From positions 4,502-16,258 of the forward strand of contig DHLU01000208.1 in the NCBI GenBank assembly GCA_002405435.1: DNA of 11,757 bases. The letters run 5' to 3'. The position numbers and the translations under genes were made by a program. Shown here piece by piece: positions 5,947 through 11,757 of this stretch. Numbering within the stretch: position 1 is the stretch's first letter; each line of letters opens with the position of its first letter. A model generated the notes under the pieces. It had not been told where the DNA came from, made no database searches, and saw only the letters and a program-made list of their open reading frames with translations. This DNA is from Flavobacteriales bacterium UBA4660. GTDB taxonomy: Bacteria > Bacteroidota > Bacteroidia > Flavobacteriales_D > Sanyastnellaceae.

Positions 5947-8900
5947 TCAGCGGATAATGACAACCATGCCCTGCACTTCCACCCGCTCGGCCGCACAGGG
6001 TCCTTTGAAACGGATGATGTACGGATATACACCGTCTGGGACGTAGTGTTCCTTTCCGCGGTAACTTCCATCCCAGGGTTGACCGAAATCGGTGGTTTCG
6101 AAAATCAGGTCTCCCCAGCGGTTGAAGATTCTCATTTCGAATTCGGATACCTCTACCCCTTCCGCCCTGAACACATCATTGATGCCGTCGCTGTTGGGGG
6201 TGAAGGCATTGGGCACATAAAGGGTGGCCTGGTAGTCGTTCATGATGGCACGCACAACCCCTTCCTGCAGGCAACCGACAGAGTCTACGTAGAAGTAGCA
6301 ATATTCGCCGCCTTCCCCTACCGAGATATCGATACCGGTTTCTCCGTTGCACCAGGTGTAGCTTGTGCTTCCTTCGTAAGGCACGGTGAGCAGCGCGTTG
6401 GTCCCTTCACAAAACTCAACCGAGTATTCCACGAACGACTGGGGCATTTCAAAAACAGTTACCGTATCGTAGGCGATGCATTGGTTCCATCCTACCTCCA
6501 CGGTATAGGATCCGGGTTCATCGACTGTGATGGATGAGGTAGTAGCACCGGTGCTCCAGCTGTACTCGACGTCGGGACCGAATTCAGCGGCCTGGATGAC
6601 GATAGTATCTTCGTAATAGCAGATGGGGATGTCGGGGGCGAGCTCAAGGTCAAGCTGGTCTATAACCACGACGGGCTGGTCATAGCTGTCGTCGTTGGAG
6701 CAGACATCCTGAGAAATGGTGAGGGTGACCGTGTAGCTGCCCGGATTGCCGTAGAAATGCACCGGATTCTCTTCTTCCGAAAAGGATCCGTCGCCGAAGT
6801 TCCAGAAGTAGCTGAGGCCTTCGCCCTCACTTTGGTTTATGGCTTCGATGGTCATGGCTTCGCAGGCACCTACCTGGTTTAGCGTAAAGAGGGCTTCCAG
6901 CTGCAGGGGTTCGACCACTTCGACCTGTGAATAGGCGGTATCTGCGCCCGGACAGTCGCTGTTGCCCACCGCGTAGAGAATTACATCATATAGACCGGGC
7001 TCTTCATAGACATGGCTCACCGTGGCCCCGTCCTGCAGTGGTGATCCGTCGCCGAAGTCCCAGCTGAAGGTCACACCGCTGCTGTTGTTTTCAAAGACCG
7101 CGTTGAAGGGCGCACATCCCTCTATGTCGGCATTGCCGATAATGGCAACCACCTCATCAAAGATGGTGATTTCCACGGTAACCGTAGAGTCAGAATTACA
7201 GCCGTTGTCAATGGCAGTGAGAGAAACGGAGTACGTGCCGGTCTGATCATAGAAGTGTTCCGCATCCATGGATTCAATGATGGTACCATCGCCCATGTCC
7301 CAGATGAAATCAAGGAAATCGTATCCAGTGGTATTGGTGCATTCAATGCCCAGCGTGGCGCAATTGGTGGTGTAGGTAAAATCGGGCAGGTAATCGAGGG
7401 GTGTGCTGATGCTGATGTCAAAGAATGAGGTATCTGCGATGTTGCAGCTCAGTGAATCGGTGGCGATAAGACTGACCTGGTAGGCCCCGGGCTCGAGGTA
7501 AACGTGCTGGGGTTCGTATTCGGTGCTGGTATTGCCGTCACCGAAATCCCAGAAGAAAGTATCCCCGGTGCTGTAGTTGGAGAATTCGACTTCAAAGGGG
7601 GCACATCCGGAGACATCGCTGCCGGTGATGGCGCTGTTGACACCTGATACATCGAAGTCAATTTTAAACACACCGCTGTCCCAGCCGCCAATCTGGTCGG
7701 TGGCCCAAGCCCCGGGCGTAGTGGCGAAATCGCCGCCTGAGCAGACGCCCTGGTAGACAGTTCCGTTTTTGTCGAAGCGGCTGGTACCGCCATCCACGTG
7801 CCCCGATGTGTACATGGTGCCGTATTCGAGGTCAGCCATGTCTTCGGTCAACACGGCCAGGTAAAAACCTCCGCCGCCTACATCATAGAGGGCATCGGCT
7901 GTAATGGGAACGTTGCCATAGCAGCCGTGGCCGGAGATATAGACATTGTTGCAGTGGTCGACCAAAAAGGCAATGGGAACGAGGTCAAACCATCCTGTGC
8001 CGCCGCCGGTGCCGATTTGGGTTGAAAGCACGAGGTTTTCGAGGTCGGCGTCGAGTTTGGAGACAAACTGAAGACTGCCCGGATTGCTGTACACATCACC
8101 CACGATGGGAATATCGGAGCCACCCTGGCCGTAGATGTAAACATCATCGTTGTTGTCAAGGTCAAGGAAGAAAACCTCGTCTTGCTTGTCGGTGGCGAAA
8201 TAGGTAGATTTCAGGAGCGAAGTGAAGGATGCATTGAACTTGCTCACGAAGCCATCCATCTCGACACCCCATGCTTCGGTATCACCGAGGAAAAACGTTT
8301 GGTATGCACCCGGAGTAACCGGGAAATTGGCGTCACCTGCCATACCGGCGAGGTAGACATCGCCCAGGGCGTTTTGCCGGAGGGCGAATCCGGAGTCATC
8401 ACTATCACTGCCGATATAGCTGGAAGCCATCAGGTTTGACAGGTCCTGGTTAAACCGGAAAATGACCGCATCCTGACCACCGTTGTTGGTTGACTGGTAA
8501 GCACCGGCGGTAACCGGAAAGTCGGTCGAGGTTGAAAAAGAGGCTACCATGGGATTGCCGCTGTTGTCGAGAATGATTTCCCCACGGTACTGGTCACCGT
8601 AGTTGACTGAAGCCACGTTGCGGCCGTCATCCGTTGAGCCGCCGATATACGTGCATCCGAATACGTCTGTGCCATCCTCAAAAAAATGGGCCAAGACGAT
8701 ATCCACGCTGCCTTGGTTCGCGTCCTGGTAGGCATTGGAACTGACGGGTATATCTGCGCTGTCCGTGGAGCCCAGGATGTAGAGTTCGCCGAAGTCATTG
8801 GCGAACATGCTATGGGGATAGTCGGAGCCCGTACCTCCGAGGTAAGAGGCCCAATAGAGTTCAGCCCCATCGGACGACAATTTGCTGAATGCCATGTCTA

Positions 8901-9795
8901 CGCCCCATCCGCCGCCGCTGAAGTCGTCCTGATAGGCACCGTCAGTGGTGGGATAGCCTACGCCAAAGGAGATGCAACCTGTATAGATGTTTCCGGCGAT
9001 GTCGTAAGTGGCCGTATGGCCGTAGTTGGTGCTGGTGCTGCCGGAAAGCGTAGCGGCGATGAGGGTTGGGTCAATCACCAGGTCCAGCGCTGTGTCGTAG
9101 CCTTCGGGGAATTCAAAACGAATGACCTGACCGCTAAGCACATAGCGGCACGGAACTTCGGCGAGTTTTCCATTCACCACCTGATAGGCGAATGGTTTTT
9201 GCTCGATGAATTCGCCCACCGAAGTAGCGAGCACCAGATCACCATTGGAGAGGTGCAGTCCGTCCAAGCCCTGGTAAGACAGGCTGATGGCCGCCGGATT
9301 TCCGCCGGGGTGTACAATAAAATCATACTTGAAACTGGCTGACTGGCTGTCGTAGGCGCGCATATCAACCCGGTCGTACAGGTTGGTGTATTCCACCGCG
9401 TGAAACACGCCCACACGTGAGGCCCACCGTGAAGGGTCATTGCCGATTCTGAAGTTATAGTAGTGCCCCTGGGCTTCTGCACCCTGCACCTGGGGAATGA
9501 GCGCTCCCTGAAACTTCACCCGCCAGGCATGACCGCGCATGGAAAAAGCACGTTGCTGCTGGGGGCTTAATTGGGAGAAATCGTGGGTTGTTTTCCAGTC
9601 TTCCGGGTGAAAGAAATTGTAAGTGATTCCACCGGATTCAAAAAACACGGCACCATTGCCCATCGGCGCTTTGAACCATACCGCGTCTTCCCATTGACCC
9701 TCGTTGCGGATGAATTCCAATTTCAACGGCTTGTGAGCCAGCAGGAAATCCGGGCAGGCGAACAGGGTCAGTATGCTAAGGAAAAAACTTCTCAT
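5947..9795 (-). CDS. Giant cell-surface protein: DUF7948-like, SBBP-like repeats, four PKD domains, T9SS type B sorting signal
   Basis: The 1282-residue product starts with a signal peptide (about 1-20, ending LLAHK). Residues about 25-245 resemble the DUF7948 module (FIRNEGQWEDAVWF ... VIDPTLIA) that often precedes SBBP beta-propeller repeats. Residues about 245-715 hold roughly six SBBP-like units, each marked by a TxGAYQ-type motif (TDGAYQ 284, TAGAYQ 429, TPGAYQ 494, TPGAWA 693). Four PKD domains follow, with W-D/N-F-GDG cores at about 748, 831, 911 and 997. Two Cys-containing Ig-like segments cover about 1050-1185 (WSTGATTSSI, WCNGETGIDI). The end, 1192-1282, is the gliding-motility-associated CHU_C domain (VPNAFTPNSDGINDVF, FNRWGDLIFET), a T9SS type B signal. 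It is probably exported, surface-bound and involved in adhesion or polymer binding; no catalytic site is seen. The ATG at 9795 directly precedes the signal peptide. Confidence 0.93.
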   Translation of the reverse strand: MRSFFLSILTLFACPDFLLAHKPLKLEFIRNEGQWEDAVWFKAPMGNGAVFFESGGITYNFFHPEDWKTTHDFSQLSPQQQRAFSMRGHAWRVKFQGALIPQVQGAEAQGHYYNFRIGNDPSRWASRVGVFHAVEYTNLYDRVDMRAYDSQSASFKYDFIVHPGGNPAAISLSYQGLDGLHLSNGDLVLATSVGEFIEQKPFAYQVVNGKLAEVPCRYVLSGQVIRFEFPEGYDTALDLVIDPTLIAATLSGSTSTNYGHTATYDIAGNIYTGCISFGVGYPTTDGAYQDDFSGGGWGVDMAFSKLSSDGAELYWASYLGGTGSDYPHSMFANDFGELYILGSTDSADIPVSSNAYQDANQGSVDIVLAHFFEDGTDVFGCTYIGGSTDDGRNVASVNYGDQYRGEIILDNSGNPMVASFSTSTDFPVTAGAYQSTNNGGQDAVIFRFNQDLSNLMASSYIGSDSDDSGFALRQNALGDVYLAGMAGDANFPVTPGAYQTFFLGDTEAWGVEMDGFVSKFNASFTSLLKSTYFATDKQDEVFFLDLDNNDDVYIYGQGGSDIPIVGDVYSNPGSLQFVSKLDADLENLVLSTQIGTGGGTGWFDLVPIAFLVDHCNNVYISGHGCYGNVPITADALYDVGGGGFYLAVLTEDMADLEYGTMYTSGHVDGGTSRFDKNGTVYQGVCSGGDFATTPGAWATDQIGGWDSGVFKIDFDVSGVNSAITGSDVSGCAPFEVEFSNYSTGDTFFWDFGDGNTSTEYEPQHVYLEPGAYQVSLIATDSLSCNIADTSFFDISISTPLDYLPDFTYTTNCATLGIECTNTTGYDFLDFIWDMGDGTIIESMDAEHFYDQTGTYSVSLTAIDNGCNSDSTVTVEITIFDEVVAIIGNADIEGCAPFNAVFENNSSGVTFSWDFGDGSPLQDGATVSHVYEEPGLYDVILYAVGNSDCPGADTAYSQVEVVEPLQLEALFTLNQVGACEAMTIEAINQSEGEGLSYFWNFGDGSFSEEENPVHFYGNPGSYTVTLTISQDVCSNDDSYDQPVVVIDQLDLELAPDIPICYYEDTIVIQAAEFGPDVEYSWSTGATTSSITVDEPGSYTVEVGWNQCIAYDTVTVFEMPQSFVEYSVEFCEGTNALLTVPYEGSTSYTWCNGETGIDISVGEGGEYCYFYVDSVGCLQEGVVRAIMNDYQATLYVPNAFTPNSDGINDVFRAEGVEVSEFEMRIFNRWGDLIFETTDFGQPWDGSYRGKEHYVPDGVYPYIIRFKGPCAAERVEVQGMVVIIR

Positions 9796-9810
9796 GGCAG
9801 GATGGTATTA

Positions 9811-9823
9811 GTCTTTTAAAGAC
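9811..9823. repeat. Short palindrome upstream of the large surface-protein gene
   Basis: GTCTTTTAAAGAC consists of 6-bp arms GTCTTT and AAAGAC around one base, centred 22 bases upstream of the start codon at 9795. It could be an operator or part of the 5' leader. No clear TAnnTTTG element is seen nearby. The rest of the 171-bp divergent gap (9796-9966) holds a small hairpin at 9881-9895 and nothing else I can name. Confidence 0.25.
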
Positions 9824-9966
9824 ATAAGATTAGGCGATTAAGTTGCTTTCAGGCGCAAGATTACACGCTGACCCGGGCGGCCAAGTTGCCCTTGGGTCAT
9901 ATTTTTCCACAGGAACCCGCTACCGCCGGGTGATTCCGGATATTGCGGGCGACCAACACACCCGAT

Positions 9967-10311
9967 ATGGAATTGAAAGAAAGGACCAACCCAGACCATT
10001 TTTTCGACGTGGACATCCGCGTGGGAACCATCATCGAGGCAGAGCCCTATCCGGAGGCGCGCAAGCCGGCCATCAAGCTGCGCATTGACTTCGGGTCTGC
10101 GGGTATTCTGCGGAGCAGTGCCCAGCTTACCTTCCACTACGCGCCGGATGCACTCTTGGGCCGTCAGGTGGTGGCTGTTGTTAATTTCCCACCGCGCCAG
10201 ATAGGCCGTTTTGTGAGCGAATGCCTCGTGCTGGGCGCCACAGGAGATTCCGGAGAGGTGGTGTTACTTTGTCCCGACCGGCCGGTACCCAATGGCTGGC
10301 CCATTTCATGA
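9967..10311 (+). CDS. csaA: CsaA-like tRNA-binding-domain protein
   Basis: The 114-residue product is a stand-alone OB-fold tRNA-binding domain of the type fused to MetRS and to phenylalanyl-tRNA synthetase beta subunits (PF01588). In Bacillus, CsaA has been described as an export-related chaperone, and the fold binds tRNA; the role in Bacteroidota is open. Family motifs run the full length: VDIRVGTIIEAE (15-26), EARKPAIKLRIDFG (30-43), SSAQLT (50-55), VVNFPPRQIGRFVSE (71-85) and EVVLLCPD (97-104), ending in VPNGWPIS. The length matches the family. The ATG at 9967 is chosen over an in-frame TTG at 9943 because homologues begin about here. Its TGA overlaps the ATG of the next gene (ATGA), indicating translational coupling. 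Confidence 0.93.
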   Translation: MELKERTNPDHFFDVDIRVGTIIEAEPYPEARKPAIKLRIDFGSAGILRSSAQLTFHYAPDALLGRQVVAVVNFPPRQIGRFVSECLVLGATGDSGEVVLLCPDRPVPNGWPIS

Positions 10312-10793
10312 AGCACAAGGCCCTGTTTCTCGACCGCGACGGCGTAATCAACCACGACCCCGGCGCCTACACTTCTTCACTCGACACCTTCACGGTGCTA
10401 CCGGGTGTGCTGGAGGCGCTGAAACTCGCTGCCGACAAGGGGTACCTGCTGGTGGTCATCACCAACCAGGGCGGGATAGCACGCGGGCTCTATACGGAAT
10501 CCGAAGTCAGGCGCATGCACCACTACCTGCTCGAATGCTGCCTGTCCATGGGGTTTGCGATTACGGCTTTCTATTTTTCTCCCCACCATCCCGACCACGG
10601 AAACTCCCTTTCGCGCAAGCCGGAAAGGCTGATGATTGAGCGTGCGCTGGCCAGGTACCGCATTGACCCTGCGCGCAGCCTGATGGTAGGCGACAAACAG
10701 CGCGACCTGGATGCGGCCCAAGCTGCCGGTGTGCCTGGGATTCTGATTGACACCAACGGCTCATTGCTCGAGGTGGTGAACCGCTTAGATTAG
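10308..10793 (+). CDS. HAD-IIIA family phosphatase, GmhB/HisB-N-like, lacking the zinc cysteines
   Basis: The 161-residue product has all four HAD motifs: FLDRDG with nucleophile Asp9 and acid Asp11, ITNQGG with Thr52, RKP with Lys104, and GDKQRDLDAA with Asp129 and Asp133. It is closest in layout to D-glycero-D-manno-heptose-1,7-bisphosphate 7-phosphatase (GmhB), which acts in lipopolysaccharide heptose synthesis. GmhB and its relatives have a structural zinc held by C-x-H ... C-x-C. Here that segment reads SPHHPDHGNSLSRKP (91-105), so each of the three cysteines is a serine while the His and flanking residues remain. The substrate is therefore uncertain. The start at 10308 overlaps the csaA stop by ATGA and begins directly with MKHKALFLDRDG; an upstream extension to 10221 would only be csaA sequence in another frame. 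Confidence 0.9.
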   Translation: MKHKALFLDRDGVINHDPGAYTSSLDTFTVLPGVLEALKLAADKGYLLVVITNQGGIARGLYTESEVRRMHHYLLECCLSMGFAITAFYFSPHHPDHGNSLSRKPERLMIERALARYRIDPARSLMVGDKQRDLDAAQAAGVPGILIDTNGSLLEVVNRLD

Positions 10794-10813
10794 CACCTTC
10801 AATCGGCGCACCC

Positions 10814-11668
10814 GTGAACTACGTATTCCACAGGGGAGAGTACATCAACGAGAACCAGGCGTATATCACGCGTGAAAACAGGGCATTCCGGTTCGGTGAT
10901 GGTTTTTTTGAATCCATACGGGTCTATCACGGAACCCCCCTGTTTTTCGACACCCACTGGTCGCGAATCTGCGACACCGCGCGGGCATTGAAGATTGACT
11001 GGCCGGAAACGCTGACGAAAGACGTCTTGCAGCAGCAGGTAACCGGACTGGTGCGGCGCAACCAGGTGCTCCAGGGCGGCAGGGTGCGCATTACTTTTTA
11101 CCGCAAGGCGCTGGGTTTTTACCAGCCCCGCGACAATACCTTGGGGTATTATATCGAAAGCGATACCTTTCCGGATAGCGATTTTGCGATTAACCCATCG
11201 GGAAAGACAATTGATATCTATCCTGAATTCAGAAAGGACATTCACCGCCTGTCGATCTACAAGACGCTCAATACCCAGTTGTATGTCATGGCCAGTCTGT
11301 ATGCGCAGGAAAAAGGGCTTGACGATGTGCTTATTCAGAACCAACGCAACGCAGTGATTGAGGCCACGGCGAGCAACCTGTTTATCGTATCCAACGGGGT
11401 GCTGTATACCCCTTCTCTGACAGAGGGCTGCACCGGAGGTACTATGCGCATGAACATCATCAACCTTGCGCTGGACAACAAGATCAAGGTGTACGAATGC
11501 ACCCTCAACCCACAAAACCTGCTCAGTGCCGATGAAGTCTTTCTTTCCAATGCCATACGCGGGCTGGAATGGGTGGCTGCCTACCGCACCAAGCGCTATT
11601 ATAACGAGATGACCGGGAGACTGCTCCAGCTGTTGAACGATAAGGCAAAGGCAAGCGTGCAGAGATAA
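10814..11668 (+). CDS. Class IV PLP aminotransferase / aminodeoxychorismate lyase-like enzyme
   Basis: The 284-residue product belongs to fold-type IV PLP enzymes, which include branched-chain amino acid aminotransferase (IlvE), D-amino acid aminotransferase and 4-amino-4-deoxychorismate lyase (PabC). Landmarks are FRFGDGFFESIRV near the N-terminus (25-37), the Schiff-base Lys150 in SIYKTLN, Glu183 for the PLP ring nitrogen in VIEATASNLF, TPSLTEGCTGGTMR (199-212), and ADEVFLSNAIRGLEWV (239-254). The last motif and the length favour the PabC-like group common in Bacteroidota over IlvE, which would make p-aminobenzoate for folate, but the sequence does not settle the substrate. The start is a GTG at 10814; no ATG precedes the conserved region. 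It follows the HAD gene by 20 bp and probably belongs to the same transcript. Confidence 0.88.
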   Translation: MNYVFHRGEYINENQAYITRENRAFRFGDGFFESIRVYHGTPLFFDTHWSRICDTARALKIDWPETLTKDVLQQQVTGLVRRNQVLQGGRVRITFYRKALGFYQPRDNTLGYYIESDTFPDSDFAINPSGKTIDIYPEFRKDIHRLSIYKTLNTQLYVMASLYAQEKGLDDVLIQNQRNAVIEATASNLFIVSNGVLYTPSLTEGCTGGTMRMNIINLALDNKIKVYECTLNPQNLLSADEVFLSNAIRGLEWVAAYRTKRYYNEMTGRLLQLLNDKAKASVQR

Positions 11669-11708
11669 GGTGCCGCGCATGGCGCAAAGCAAGTACCTGC
11701 CAATTGGG

Positions 11709-11757
11709 TGACCCCGACAGGAATCGAACCTGTGACCGACTGCTTAGAAGGCAGTTG
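11709..11757 (-). tRNA. tRNA-Arg(TCT), 3' part, truncated by the window edge
   Basis: Read on the - strand, the segment has a 5-bp anticodon stem (ACTGC/GCAGT, 11751-11755 with 11739-11743) closing the loop CTTCTAA, which places anticodon TCT at 11748-11746, so it decodes AGA as arginine. A 5-base variable region, a T-arm (ACAGG TTCGATT CCTGT, 11733-11717), the 3' acceptor strand CGGGGTC and discriminator A (11709) follow. The D-arm and 5' acceptor strand lie beyond the window. The genomic bases after the discriminator read CCC, so CCA is not encoded. It is convergent with the aminotransferase gene, with 40 bp between them. Confidence 0.95.

Noticed and set aside
5947..9795. A toxin or enzyme domain hidden in the large surface protein
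   Set aside because: All segments read as DUF7948-like, SBBP-like repeats, PKD, Ig-like or CHU_C modules; I found no catalytic motif.
9881..9895. Hairpin CCAAG-TTGCC-CTTGG followed by TTTTT at 9902-9906, resembling a + strand terminator or attenuator before csaA
   Set aside because: The stem is only 5 bp, six other bases separate it from the T-run, and no gene upstream on this strand needs a terminator. Not strong enough to call.
9943..9966. TTG start giving csaA eight extra residues
   Set aside because: The next in-frame ATG at 9967 matches the start and length of CsaA homologues; nothing supports the extension.
1..11757. CRISPR array, phage genes or a defence system
   Set aside because: There are no regularly spaced direct repeats and no cas, nuclease, integrase or phage structural proteins in any frame I examined.

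Overview
The window looks like a chromosomal segment of a Bacteroidota bacterium, probably near the Flavobacteriales. Three things point there: two type IX secretion (T9SS) C-terminal sorting domains (type A at the end of the 4915-5883 gene, type B/CHU_C at the end of the 5947-9795 gene), a short-form methylmalonyl-CoA mutase small subunit, and a perfect Bacteroidota -7 promoter element (TAnnTTTG) before mutA. Most of the window is GC-rich; the 4915-5883 gene is clearly AT-richer. No gene-free stretch exceeds 300 bases; the longest are about 171-176 bp.

Layout. On the + strand, positions 3-482 hold the C-terminal part of a Bacteroidota hypothetical protein, followed by fmt (methionyl-tRNA formyltransferase). 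fmt carries an in-frame TAA at 1263-1265 although its C-terminal domain is still readable in the same frame to 1460. Converging on it from the - strand, and overlapping its ancestral 3' end by 20 bp, is the mutA-mutB pair (4738 down to 1441), the two subunits of B12-dependent methylmalonyl-CoA mutase. Upstream on the same strand lie an AT-rich secreted FISUMP-domain gene (4915-5883) and a 1282-residue cell-surface protein with a DUF7948-like N-terminus, SBBP-like repeats, four PKD domains and a T9SS type B signal (5947-9795).

On the + strand from 9967 to 11668 is a compact run of three genes: a CsaA-like tRNA-binding protein, a HAD-IIIA phosphatase overlapping it by ATGA, and a class IV PLP aminotransferase/lyase. 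The window ends inside a - strand tRNA-Arg(TCT).

The most unusual region is 4859-5900. The AT-rich FISUMP gene is bounded almost to the base by a 15-bp imperfect inverted repeat (14/15), and the copy after its stop codon also forms an imperfect hairpin with sequence further downstream. This is the geometry of an integron-type gene cassette, here apparently a lone one carrying a T9SS-exported protein between housekeeping genes. This is a hypothesis from the sequence, not a demonstrated system. Second in interest are the premature stop in fmt and the loss of all three zinc-binding cysteines in the GmhB-like phosphatase.
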